A DNA stretch of 64,000 nt, taken from assembly GCA_033064195.1 (NCBI GenBank), contig JARBJD010000007.1, positions 62,001 through 126,000 of the forward strand, read 5' to 3'. The position numbers and the translations under genes were made by a program. Below are positions 21,731-33,776 of this stretch, in pieces. Source of the stretch: Blattamonas nauphoetae (Eukaryota > Preaxostyla > Oxymonadida). The notes under the pieces are model-generated. The model worked only from the letters and a program-made list of their open reading frames with translations. It did not search any database and was not told where the DNA came from. Position 1 is the stretch's first letter. Each line of letters starts with the position of its first letter.

Positions 21731-22187
21731 TTGGAACAGGGTTATGGATTGGAGTGACTGGCTCAGATCTACCTTCTCAGTCTCCGTCTGAGATGAACGG
21801 ACAACTGGAGAGAGAGGAGTTGAAACCTCCACAAATCCTGAAAGATATATTTCGAGAGAATGCTCTTGATTCATTTTCGCTCTCTGCAAAGCTAACGCTT
21901 CACCACAGTTCGACAAATACATTCCTATTGTGTAAAAGGGGAGAGAAGGATGATACGTATGAAGGATGATTGATTGAGGGGCAAATGTGTCAGCTGTAAA
22001 TAAGTTCGAGTGTTCAGGAGCCTGAAAATCAGGCTGTCTAAAAGAAGAAATGAAACGATCTGGATTTCATTGCATTATTATGGATGTGACGTTCCTATGG
22101 TGGTCATGAAGAAAAGTATAGGAGTGAAATTGAGAAGAGTGTGTCGTCAGAAAAGTCACAATGGGGTGATCACTCAACCTTGCCTTT
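21731..22187. other. Intergenic, nothing recognised
   Basis: About 460 bp between two plus-strand genes: 3' end of the HAUS4-like gene and promoter of the RS-rich gene. No open frame or repeat of note. Confidence 0.5.
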
Positions 22188-24999
22188 ATGAGTGATTCAC
22201 GCATATCAATTTCGTCTCATGAACCCAAGAGATTCATTGCACATAGGGTACGCTTTGCTTTTCGAGACGGTCCTTCACCGGTCCCAAGAACACCATCGTA
22301 TGTTATACGAATCCATTTTCTCTTATCACCTCTACCTCTCGTATTTTTTAAGATTAAAGCAAGGGAAATCTAGAGCAAGTCAGTCTCGGAAAGTTTTTTT
22401 CTCGTTATTTTTATCTGTACCTTCTCCATTTCTCAAGAGATCGAAGATGAAAGTTGACTCGGATTCGGACGATAGTGGGACGACAGGGTATTTTATTTCT
22501 ATCTCAATATCATTTCTCAGAAGCAACAGTCCTCCTCCTCAGAAAAGAACACCGAATCAATCCACGCGAGGAAAGATACAACTTGTCGTCCAAGAAGTCT
22601 CTCATGAAGAATCAGAACCACATGACTCCACCTCAGAATTACATTCATCCATCTCGTCTCCATTATCTTCGCCAACCATTCCCTCACTAGCGGACCCTCT
22701 CCCTGAAACAACCTCACAAAAAACAGAAACAAAACCAATCAGAATCATCCCAAAACTTCCAATAATATCAAATCAACTTGTCACCGATTCGCGCAAAGGT
22801 GCTGTCTCTGATTCACAGTTTCTACGATCGATAGAATCGGATAGTGATTCATCAGATGTTGACAATCTGAAACCAAACAGAAGTTCTACACCATCTGCAC
22901 ACGAAGATTCTGATGACTTCCTCGCCAGCTCTTCTGATAGTTATGTCAAGCCAACTCCACGACAAACACCGACTCCAACTCAGACTCCGTCGAAGGAACC
23001 AAGGTTGCCAATCACTCCCTCTGTACCAGTCAAGCCAAAGGAAGAACCACTCTCAAAGCCAAAACCTCCCATAAAAAAGCAACCTCAAAAACAACCATTC
23101 ACATTTACTGATGCTTCAGGACCCAGGCTCAAAGATAGAAGTCCATTTGACATTCTCCTCCAAAATTCGACAAACTTTCGGGAAGATCCTCAATTTTCTC
23201 AACTGTATAACCCACCACCTCATCCTACATCCACTTCAGCAATAATATCAAAACCATATACACTCGATACTGTTTCTCCAGCACTTCACACTCTCCTGGA
23301 ATCTCTCGCTCTCTCAAAACAAACCTTCTCCAAATCTGAACAATCGCCTCTTTCTATTCCTTCTCCGCATCCTGCCTCACAGTCCACGCCTCAGACTGTG
23401 GTACATATCGTCTCCCCAACGCCTTCAAACAACCATCCCCCATTCTGGGAGCGTTTTGAAAAGGCCAATCTCGACAAACACGAAGAAGAGCCACTCTTCC
23501 ACACCACACACTTCCTTTTTGCGAAATCTGGAAACCCTTCATCGTTATTCTGTTTTGGTCAATCGTCTCTCAACAAGCGATGGATTGAAACACAATTAAG
23601 GCTCGGACAGAACCAACTTTTTGATGGAACACTCCAAAACATCACAAAACGGGTGGAAGAGGAGCAGAAATTGGTTGACAAGTTCGCATCCGATGTGAAG
23701 GAGTTTGAGCAGACAATTCGGATGGAGGAGAGGAAGAGAATTCAAGAAGAGAGACAGAACAAGCTCAACGCCGAACGTACAACTTGGACCAAAATGCGGA
23801 ACAGAGAACTCAAGCAGGCCCGTCTGCTCACAAAAGAACACATCGACGCTCGCATGCGGAACGACATGAGGAAGCTCCCAAAAGTCAAACTGCCCTCCGA
23901 AGATTTTGGTGACTCGCCTGGCACCAGCACAGAAAACGGAAGGAGTTGGGCAGGATGGTCGGGAGGGGAATGTCTTCCTCTGCCCAGTCTGCTGCGAACA
24001 GTGAATGTTAACTCGCTCAAAACAACAGTTCTCGGAATTGCCTCCCATCCAACTGTCCAAACGGACGATCCTATCTTCAATGTCGAGATTCATCCACCCA
24101 CTCCACATTCAGAAAAGATCCAACACTCCTCATCGCCATCTCACCGCCATCCCATCTCATCCACCTCCCCCAACCGACACCAGCCATCCCTCCGTTCTCC
24201 TCACTCCCGCCGCTCTGATCGATCATCCTCCCCACGTCTCAGACACTACCCGCGCTCCCCATCTCCCGACCATTCATATCCTGACGAGCGAAGACGGGAA
24301 AGAGGAAGAGGGAACCAGGACATCTCTGATCGATCGTCCTCTCCACGTCACAGACACTACCAGCGCACCCCATCTCCCGACCATTCATATCCTGACGAGC
24401 GAAGACGAGATAGGGGAAGGGGGAACCAGGACATCTCTGATCGATCGTCCTCTCCACGTCACAGATACTACCAGCGCTCCCCATCCCCCGACCATTCATA
24501 TCCCGATGATCGCCGACGAGAAAGGGGAAGGGGGAACCAGGATATCTCTGATCAATCACACCCACCGAGTCCACGCCATCCCTCCCGTCACAAAGACTAC
24601 CACCATCAAGACAAAGGCCGACGGGATCGACGAAGCAACAGCGACAGATGGGGAGACTCTGGACGGGATCACCGAAATAGGCACCACACGCATTCCAACC
24701 ACAGCCGCCATGAACGTCGACATCATCACTCGTCGCCGACTGGACGTCAGCGGTCTCCTGTTCAGTCAGCGTTCTCTCCGGATCATTCGAACCACAATTC
24801 GCCTGTTCATCGGCAAAAACAGTCGTCGCATCACCACCAACAACGCCGCCATCCATCAAACCACTCCTCACCACAACTCTCTCCGCCTCCTCCCCCGGCA
24901 GCTCCTCACACTCTTGCACCCCAACAACAGCACAGTCACACCTCGAACCGATCACAACACAGATCCGTCTCGAGTGAGAAGGAAGAAGGTGAACTCTAG
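22188..24999 (+). CDS. RS-rich nuclear protein with tandem 37-residue repeats
   Basis: Start MSDSRISISSHEPKRF at 22188. Introns of 55, 45 and 33 nt lie in the first 350 bp (junctions PRTPS/LKQGK, SQSRK/RSKMK and GTTG/SNSPP); the last two are stopless multiples of three and would otherwise be read through. The middle has an ordered-looking stretch around DRSPFDILLQNSTNFRED and PPFWERFEKANLDKHEEEP, followed by a charged helix (VEEEQKLVDKFASDVKEFEQ). The last 250 residues are rich in S, R, H, P and contain three copies of a 37-residue repeat (24214-24546), ending in KEEGEL. Such RS tails belong to splicing regulators and nuclear-speckle proteins; a role in pre-mRNA processing is an inference. 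No RRM is visible. Confidence 0.74.
24214..24546 (+). repeat. Three tandem 111-bp repeats inside RS-rich coding sequence
   Basis: Copies begin at 24214, 24325 and 24436, exactly 111 bp apart; each encodes SDRSSSPR..HY.RSPSPDHSY followed by PDERRRERGRGNQDI. A fourth, degenerate start follows at 24547 (SDQSHPPSP). High identity between copies suggests recent duplication by slippage or unequal exchange. Confidence 0.93.
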
Positions 25000-25205
25000 T
25001 CCTGAGTGTTATTCTTTTGGTATTTTCATTTTTCAAGACATATGAGATTGATTTTCGTCAGATATTGGTCTTGTGAGAGTTTTCAATCTCTCTGTGTCAA
25101 ATTCATTCGTTTTTTCTTCGCCTAAAGTGGTGTCCAAACTTGTGATGCAAATCTCACTGAAGAATAAATTTGAATGAATGTGAATTGAAGTGGATGTTCA
25201 AAAAG

Positions 25206-25685
25206 TTACACAACTGGCACTTGGATAACAACTAGAATGTAGTCTCGATCTGATAGCGAAGAAAGATGAGAAGAGAAGATTCGAGAGAAACCTGGAGCGA
25301 CGAGAATTTCGTTCTTCGTTGTCCTCAACCTTATGAATGTGAGATCATCCCCCTAGAACATCGGTGAGTCGAGAAAGAGAAAAACACAAAATAGGTGACA
25401 GCCAGTTCGAAAAACATACGTCATCAAGTTTCTTGACAGTGTTCTTCGTGTGATTGCAAAGCTGTGTGATAAGAGCGGCATAATGAATTGTTAAGCTTTG
25501 TTCGAGAGTTGTACGGATGATGATTCCTTGGTTGTTGAAGACCATGCATCCTGTGACACCGCGCTGATTTGCGATCTTTTTAATCAGATCTTCAACTTCA
25601 GACTAGAAAAATGAACCAGAGAAATGAAGAGGATAGGTATAAGAGATAAAAGAAACTTATACAACGATTGTTCTCTACATACCAT
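25206..25685 (-). CDS. DYNLRB: Dynein light chain roadblock/LC7
   Basis: Homodimeric light chain of cytoplasmic and axonemal dynein. Spliced product of about 97 residues: MSEVEDLIKKIANQRGVTG, MVFNNQGIIIRTTLEQ, HYAALITQLCNHTKNTV, then DDLTFIRLRTTKNEILVAP and DRDYILVVIQVPVV. This matches roadblock along its whole length. The first exon contributes only the ATG (25683-25685): an 80-nt intron (25603-25682, GTATGT...TTCTAG) follows directly, and two more introns follow KLDD and VAP. Identity is secure. Confidence 0.93.
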
Positions 25686-25837
25686 TGTTCAACAATCTAA
25701 AAATTAAACGAGGGGTGGATCTAACCTCACCTTCAAATAAGGAGTTCTATCGGGTTAACATGAGTTGAAATATTGACAAATAGGGAAACGAAAGTGGAAA
25801 ACGAACATAAGATTGGAGATCGAAGATTACAGAACAA

Positions 25838-28800
25838 TTAATGAAGAGTGTTGTCATTCCAGTCAAGTAGAACAGAATTCTGCAAAGAAAATTTGACGTC
25901 CTGGATCTCTTCCAATGTTACAATCTTCACAGAGGATTGTTCTCTGTGAATATAAACCTGAATCAAAAAAAGGAACCATTGACAGAATACGAAAGGAAAG
26001 GTGCATACACAAAACCTGAACTCTTTAGGGATGTTCCTCACCTTCATCTTTTGCTCCTTTCCATCAATGAAAAATGCAATTATTGGTTCTGTGCCTGTCA
26101 GATCAGCCTCAATGCATACAATCTCTCCACTGCGAAATGGCTGATTTCCTTCATGTCGTAATTGATGATCTATCACACCACTTCCAGAATACCCGAGAGA
26201 GTGAATGGTCTTGCCAGGAAAGTAGTCAGATGGTGGCGAAAACGACGATTGGATGATGCCGACTCCTTAAGAATGATGGTGGATGAAAAAGAATTGCACA
26301 CGTTTTTGATAATCTGTTGCGAAAATGGCTTCAAAGCGCCATTTTCCAGACGTGATTAGGGTGGATGGAACAAAAAGTCCGTGCAGACGTTGGTTCGCGA
26401 TTGACCCGACATTGTACGAGACAATTGTGTTGGTGGGGTTAAATGAAAGGAGGTGGAAGGACGAGGGAAGTTTTACTTGAAAAATCTCTGAAGAAACACA
26501 AAAATGCGAGAAGCAAGAGAACGGACCTCGATCATGGACGATCCCTTGTTGGTTTTGTGGATCTTCAATAAAGGGCAACTGCGTTGATATGAGTTCCTCT
26601 GATGGTGTCATCTGTGGCGTTGAGGGTTGTTGTTCTGATTGTTTTGGGACGAACGGTGGTGCTGCCACAGAATATTGAGTTTTCTTCGCCTGACCACTCC
26701 CGGATGTGTGTGCTTCAATTTGTGTTGTTCCACTTCCATGTTGCCGGGCAATTGGTTTATAATCTTCGGCATGGACGTTCAACTTGGCTGTCTGTGAAAC
26801 AAGTGGGGGAGTTGACATAGTTGGGAGGATTGGAGGATTATTGATCTGCCCGGGCTGAGCATATCCTAAAAAGGATTGATCTCGAGCAGCGGGAAGGTTG
26901 TAGAGGTGGGGAGTGGATTGACTTTCAGATGGTAGCACCATTGGACGCATTGAGGCGATTGCTGCAATTGGTGTTGAGTGTGGAGTGAGGCGAGCAACGT
27001 TTGTGGGTGGTGTGGACGGAACAAGAGAGGCTGTTTGGTTATTTGATTGGTCGTACATTGGATTTAAACCGTAAACAGATTGGGATGATGGTACAGCAGT
27101 AAGAGTTGGGGTGATTGAAACAGAATTTAAAGAGGGTCGGTCATTGACAACATTTTGATTTAAAGTTTTCAATTTTTGCTTGAATGTAATGTATGCTGTT
27201 TGTGCTTTGTCTCGAATGATTGCATCAGGTGTATTCGATAGACTCTTCAGGATTGGCTCAAGACTGAAAATACTTTCAACGTTTGTCGCATTCCGGATTA
27301 AGTTGGCAACAAAAGAAAGAAGTTCAATCGCAACACTTGGATTGAGATTTGGTGTGGATAAAAGTGTCGGGATTCGTTCGATAATATTGCCAGCATATAG
27401 TGATTTCGGGAAGAGAGGATCAAGGTCGTTGAGGTTCATGAGGGCATGCAGTGATTGAGTACTGATATGTGGATCTAAACCCTGGCAGCATTGAGATTGA
27501 ACGAGAAGAACATGTGGTCGAGACAAAAAAGCACACTTGGGACATAGACTCAAGGGGATTGGTTATGCATGATAAAGCGATATCCTTTGATGGATAGGAT
27601 GTTCGCGAAGCAATGAGATGAAGAAGATCCGATGCAATCATCTGTGACAGAGATGATGAGAGAATATGATGGATACAAAGACGATTAAAACAAAAGAATA
27701 CAGAAATATGATATAACACAGGATAATAACATGACTCATTCCAGCAAAATCATGTACGGATCATGCATACTTCTACGCTGGACAACCCTGGTTGATCATT
27801 AGTCTGTGATATGAAAGCAGTGAGTATTGGAATGATATTCAACGAAACAAGGAGGTGAGCGCTCTCCGGAACTAGTGAATCATTAATTGACGGAAAATGA
27901 AGTCGGAGAAAGATTGAGGAATAGTTATGTCCAAGTAAAGTTGAAACCATGCATCACGTATGTCAAAAATGTCTGAATAGTTTGAATGATTCGTGAAGGC
28001 TCAATTTCGTTGCGTAGTTGTTGAACTAGATTTGGCAATTCCCGTGTCTGGAGAGAAGATGGTTTTACAAAGAAAAGTGAGTATTGACGAAAGGGAGGAT
28101 ACATCGAACTGTCGAAATAGAGAATAGGTTCGGCATTCATTTGGCCAATCGGTAAACATGTGGATGGTTTGTTTCGCACTGCTCTCGTGGGTTTTGCCCA
28201 TTGTTTCAAAAGAAATGACACAAACGCTAAATCCTGACAAGCAAGGTTTAATAATAGATTACACGAATGTAAGAGCATGACTATTATGAATGATATCCTG
28301 TAATTGTGTCAAAATCTGCTTAGTTAGGTTTTTGATCGTCTCGTTCAGAGATGACGATAGTTTGAGGAGAATATCATTTCCCTGACCATCTAAAAGCTCA
28401 GAAAGCAAAGGATTTGTCTGTGGGAAGAGGGAGAAGAGGTCAAGATCACGTCCAACGGGAGGAGCAACGATGGCTTGTCGAAGGACAGTGGAATGGAGCG
28501 TGTTGATCGAAAGAATCGTGTTGAGGATCGTTGGGAGAACGGAGAAATCGTTGATTGTTTTGAATGCATTCAAAACAACAGTGTGGAATCCAGTCATGAA
28601 GAAGAGAGTGGCGAGATTGGTAGTGTATGAGTGGTGAGTCAGGTTGAAGATGGACACCATCACTTCGTGTTTGACTCGAAGTGTTCGTGAGTCGAATTTC
28701 TCGGTCAGTTGTTGGAGATATGCATCGTCGTAAAGTTTTTGGAGATGAGTGGGTGACGCACAGACCAGCTGACTGATTGCAATGGCTGAAGAGAGCTGGA

Positions 28801-30388
28801 CGCGCGGAGACGGGTGAATGAATGCTTTGAAGAGAAACGGGAGGATCGACGTTGGCATGACTGCCGCAAGTCCTTCCTCTCCACACGACAACACATTCCT
28901 CAGGACCCCAGCAGTCTCCAACACAATGAAGTCGGCATCGCTGTTGAGGAGACGCGGGATGGAAGCATGTCCTTTCATTGCCAAATACGCTTTGATTCCT
29001 CGTCGATTCCGAAATGTGGCGTTATCCAAAAAATTGAGGCAGTCGGCAATCAGCATGTTTGTTGTTTCTTCGCGATCATCAATCACCTTCGACAGGATGT
29101 GGATAAAGTGTGGGATGGCCTGGGTAGCGACGTGGCGAGCGCTGACAATGGAGGCAAGTCTGTCTTTGTCTGACGGGGAGACCTCCATGTTCTCGCGCAG
29201 ACACAAAACAACGAAATCTTCGAGTTCTTGAGGAGTGTGTATCCGTCGAGCATCTTTTTCGATGAAGGCTCTCTCCTCCAAATCGGCGAGGAGGTCAGTG
29301 TAGAGCTCTGCGAACTCTCTGTCGTCAGGAGCGATTGCTGAGTTTGGCATCGACAGAATTAATTGGCTTGAAGTCGATTCGACGTCCACCAGAAGCGATG
29401 GCGGAATAGCGTTTTGCTCGCCTTCATCTGTTAAGATCGCTTGTTCGATTTCTTCGCTGGCAATGAGCTCTGAGAGAGAGTCCGAGAAAACATCAAATCG
29501 AGAAAGTGGACGACGTCGAATGTCTTTTGCAAGACGCGAAAAAGCAAAGATTGGATGTGTGCTTGATTTTGAATAAAATGTGCCTGTTTCGAAGTGAGAC
29601 AGAATCATATTGAAGAGGATTGGGGCGAGGTGCCTCGAATGGAGGATGTCCCTTAATTCCTGAGTTTCACAGCTCAAATTACCAATCAATAAAGATGTCT
29701 AAAGGGGGGCTGATGAATGAAAAGGGAGGATACAGGTATTTTGAGATTTTCAGTTGTTGTGAGAAGAATCACCACTTCATTCATTATAGGGTGAGAAATA
29801 ATTGCCTTTGCTGAATCTAATGAGTTGCAAGCTTCAAGAAATATGTAGAGAGTGAGGATACAAACCCAGATCATTGAGAATATGGAGGCAAGAGACCTGA
29901 AACATATAATTGATCAAAGAAAATACAGATATGTATTCCAACCGAAATGTTTGAGTGATTGAACATAGGATGTTGAGAATGTTGGACTCCAGAAGATAGT
30001 CGTTGACGGCGTGCCGTTGTCCATGGTTTTTGTCTCGCCACACTGATAACGATCATGGAAAAAGAAAATACAATCCAAAATGTACTCAATCATTCCTGTC
30101 AAAGATTTTGAGACATTTTCAATGCTCGTTCCTTGGAGGTCGATTAAATAGTTGTCGAAGAGTTGTTGCTTGTGGATTGAGAATCGTGAAAATATTGAGA
30201 TAAAACTAGATTAAACGGCAAACCACATCGAGTGGTAAGGAACTTCTCTGTTGCCGCTTTAGAAGATGGTTTCGACGTTCTTCGCGCGATGACGTGGACT
30301 GTTTTGATATCGACCTGAGTCTCATGGTATGTAAGTCTTCATTGCGAGCAGAAAACGAGAGTGTGGTTTTCTCAGCTTCATTTATCAT
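25838..30388 (-). CDS. ARM-repeat protein with importin-beta-binding-like head and C-terminal SPRY domain
   Basis: One chain of exons can be joined without a stop from ATG 30388 to the stop at 25838. N-terminus: basic segment MRLRSISKQSTSSREERRN then HLLKRQQRSSLP, similar to the IBB domain of importin-alpha. Then armadillo-type helices (GNLSCETQELRDILHSRHLAP, VLETAGVLRNVLSCGEEGLA, VQLSSAIAISQLVCASP, VKHEVMVSIFNLTHHS, LHALMNLNDLDPLF), a long low-complexity linker (about 27100-26600), and a SPRY fold: SGKWRFEAIFATDYQKR, VGIIQSSFSPPSDYFPGK, LGYSGSGVIDHQLRHEG, FRSGEIVCIEADLTG, IAFFIDGKEQ. About 15 introns from 29 to roughly 130 nt. Importin-alpha itself lacks SPRY, so this is either a fusion or two genes read as one; no promoter-like gap separates the parts. 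It may carry cargo or act as an ubiquitin-ligase adaptor; unproven. Confidence 0.72.
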
Positions 30389-30583
30389 GAAATGGACGAA
30401 GGACGGGAGAACAGAGGTGAAATGGAACCGATGACGCTGTCAAGGGTTGATCAGAAGAAGTAGTCTATCTCAGCATATAAGGGTATGAACAGACAAGACA
30501 TGGAAGAAAATACAGAAGTTGAGACAGATAACACTCATCAATCCCTGTACAATGGCGAACCATGGCGTTGTGAGTATGTTCAG

Positions 30584-33438
30584 TTACCACCAATGATTGC
30601 CTCTTTGGAAACCTTCGTCTCCAAAGCACTCACAACTTGATCGCTTGTATACTCTGAGGAAGGGTCGTTGTTGTGGAAGAAAGTCGCAACGTGGGGTTGA
30701 TGAGTTCTGACTCCGAGTTTGTGCTTGTTCCGTGCACGGAGTGTTGCTCGAAATGAACAAGCGTTGGAGTGAGGGAAGAACAGACGGATTGAGAAGAAGT
30801 TCTGTCAGATTGTTGTTGGTGCACTTTTCCGAGTTGAAGAGGTCCAGCTGTCGCACTGTCGAGAACGTGCCGTAGTGCGAGGGGACGAACACGGTGGGGT
30901 GGATGTTGGGACAGTCCCTCAGCTGGATCGTCGTTAAAAAGGGAAAGAGCGCGAGAAGAGACAAGAGAGTCCTGTCGTCGATCTCCGAGTCCACCAGTGT
31001 GATTCGTTGCACGTGCTTCCACACTGTGTCGTACTGTTTGTTCTCCCCTGCACCGTGGATGAAGGCCTCCACGTGCAAAAGCGGGATGTGTCGCGGGAAC
31101 TCAAACACCTGCATTCCAACATCCGATCTGAGATACTTGGCAAACGAGTAGAGCGGGGAGTGAAGGTACGACGGTGGAGTATGCTCGTTGTTTCGTCCTT
31201 CTCCAAACGTGACCGACCCTGCGAAGGAGAGGAACTGCAAGTTGTATCCGTTCAGAGCGAGGTGGAGAAGGCCATCCTGTGTGAGGAGGCCGTCTCGGAA
31301 AGAGAGATACGACAGGCGCGACATGAGATTCTTTGGGCGAGGGAAGGAAATGTTTGTCGGAGAAGCGTGGGGAGGGGTGAACGGACTGTCTCTGTCTTCA
31401 TATCGCATTGTTTTCATTCCTGTTGGAGAAGGTGTTGGAACCCTGTCTTCGTACTGCGTCGCCTCTTTGAGAAGGCGTTCAAAGCATCTTTCCTGCGCCT
31501 GGCTTTTCAGCATCCGGTTGGTCAGGGTTCTCTTTTCCTCGTCAAACTGCATCTCCACAATGTGGCGAAGTGTCGTCACATCGTCTTCGTTTGTCTCGTC
31601 GTCCAGCAACGCTCGGACACGCTCATCCAGCACATCTTCAGCCGCAACTTCGTAGTACGCGAGTCGCTCTGCAGGATTGATTGCATTTCCATCTCTGTCG
31701 AGCAAGTCTTCGTCTTCCTCATTCACATCCATCTGCTCCCAGTCCACACACAGCGCATCAACAAAGTCACTCAGAGAGTCGTTCGTGGAGAGCTCCAAGC
31801 ACTGCAAGTTGGGTAGTCTGCTCAGAATCATCGCTGTCTGCCTTGTGCACCTGAGGACGTTTCCGTACGACAGTCGCAGAACTTTGAGCTGTGGACAACC
31901 ACTCGCCAGGCAGCGGAGGTCGTTTGTGCTGATGTACCCAGTGATAAGACACATGAGCTGAGGGCAGTTCTTCGCAATGGTCTGCAAGACAGTCGAATTG
32001 CATCGGCACCGATCGACTGACAGGGCCTTCAGTTGATGACACGACGACACAATTTCTGTCAGCCCGTCAGCTGTCATGCCATAACAATCGCCGAGGAAGA
32101 GGATTTCGAGGTTGGGGAGAGAAGTGGCGATGAGATGGGCTGACTTGTCGGTCAGCTTGAAGCCGTCTGCGAGGTTGAGGTGGCGGATCGAGTGAGGAGG
32201 AACAAGTTGTGGGGATTGCGTCTTGTAGAAGAGAGAGGGGACGGGTGATGGCGTGTTGAACTTGCGGTGTCCAATCGTCGCTGATTCAGGTGTCTTTTCA
32301 TGAGTGTCGTTAGTTGGTTGTGGTGTGAAACGATGTGCTGAGAACGGTCGAGGAGAGGTGGTCTGGACAGGAAGAGGGGGAGAGTACAGCATTCCATACG
32401 AAAGAGGGATGCTTGTTTGGGGAGGTGGGTATGCGTACGGCGTGAGAATGTTGGACGACGAAGAGAGAGACGTGCGGAACGGAAGATGCTTTGGCTTGGG
32501 GCGATAGAAAACGGGTGTATTCCGTCCAGTGAGTTGAGCTGAGTTAGGCGGGCGGACGACAAAGACTACATTTTGCCCTGCCTCATCGAGAAGTTGAGAT
32601 TGATCAGGATTGAAGGGTTGTGGGGAGGGTTGGGAAGCGAGTGTCGTCGGAGGTGATTCTGAGACGTCAATGATAGTGTGCTGAGGCGGTGTGATGTGAG
32701 TGGGTTGAGGTGTTGGTATTTTATCCTGGACGTGTGGGATGACAATTGCCGGTTCCTGAGGGAATTCCAACAATTTCCTCAGGAGTTCGTCTGTGAGCTT
32801 TGACATGCATCCCCCAAGAACTAAACTAAAGAAGATGAAATAAAATGGCAGAATACTGTGTTAGAGTGCATTTTTGGATGGATGGACGAATAAGTGAAAC
32901 GAGGAATGACGATGAGAGTTGTCCACATCCATAGAGGTTCAGCATATCAAATGATGTGTCGGCAAATGCTGTTTCATCGGTTTCATTTTCTTTAGTGTCG
33001 GCTTCATTGCCAATCATGAGCATTCGAGGAGCATGGATGCATCCACCAAAATCCATTGAGTCGACGTGTGGGAACCTTCGAGCTTGAAAAAATGAAGGAA
33101 GGAAGCAGAATACAAAGAGCTGACAAATGAGCGAGTGGAATACAGCATGGAAGCGTCAAATGAGTGATACACATGGGAACAAGACTTCTGTGAAAAATAG
33201 CTAGGATGAGAGACAAACTTAAGATAAAGATTTGTTCCCATGAGAGAATAGAGATCTCTTAGATCATTATCAAGTCCTGAGGCAATAATAATCGCCCAAA
33301 GTGAAGGGTGAAGTGTTTCAAAAAGATTTCTCGGTTTTCGTGGTGTGATCTCCTTGAGGTTAAATGAAAGGTTATGAACCAAAGAAAAACATGAAAAAAA
33401 GGAAGTTAGACTCTGACAATGCCAAAATTCACGGACAT
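30584..33438 (-). CDS. Leucine-rich repeat protein (F-box/AMN1-like LRRs)
   Basis: Start MSVNFGIVREITPRK at 33438; introns of 59, 31, 31 and 31 nt join it through NLFETLHPSLWAIIIASG (F-box-like helix), SLVPMCITHLTLPCC, RRFPHVDSMDFGGCIH and TQYS.../LVLGGCMSKLTDE to a long exon. LRRs of the Cys-containing type follow: LPNLEILFLGDCYGMTADGL, CHQLKALSVDRCRCNSTV, CPQLKVLRLSYGNVLR, LPNLQCLELSTNDSL, then after an acidic insert more repeats (FLTTIQLRDCPNIHP, PSLQRLFISSN). A Pro/Ser-rich insert of some 170 residues separates the first repeats from the rest. Such proteins are usually substrate receptors of SCF ubiquitin ligases; the F-box match is weak, so that is only a suggestion. The extreme C-terminus may contain an unrecognised last intron. 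Confidence 0.74.
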
Positions 33439-33776
33439 ATCTTCAAGACTTGAGAAGTTTGATCAGACCCAGGGTCGTTTGATGTATTACCGAAAGAAAC
33501 TGGCTCACTGTTTCATGGGTCGTGTTGAGATCAGGATGATTTGGTCGTACAGAAGGAAGGACATATCTTTTGAGATCCGTGAATACTCATTATAATAGCA
33601 GAGAAGAGAGTGAAAACATCCTGAAATGTTGGTAGAACACGAACTACAACATGTGTTGACGATAGTACCAGTATCAACTCTCTCTCTCATCACTTAATGA
33701 GGAAGATATCCTTGATACGTCTCTGATTTGGACGTGTCAGTAGCAAATGACACTTAAAAGACGTCCGACATGGAAA
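33439..33776. other. Intergenic, nothing recognised
   Basis: The 338 bp between the LRR gene start and the Hub1 stop. A 62-codon minus-strand open frame (33505-33693) exists but begins with ATG ATG and shows no similarity or exon context. Confidence 0.5.

Noticed and set aside
24239-25036. 265-codon minus-strand open frame
   Set aside because: Antisense of the RS-rich coding repeats, with the same 111-bp periodicity.
31007-31816. 269-codon plus-strand open frame with Val/Phe-rich translation
   Set aside because: Antisense of the LRR gene, whose frame carries clear leucine-rich repeats.
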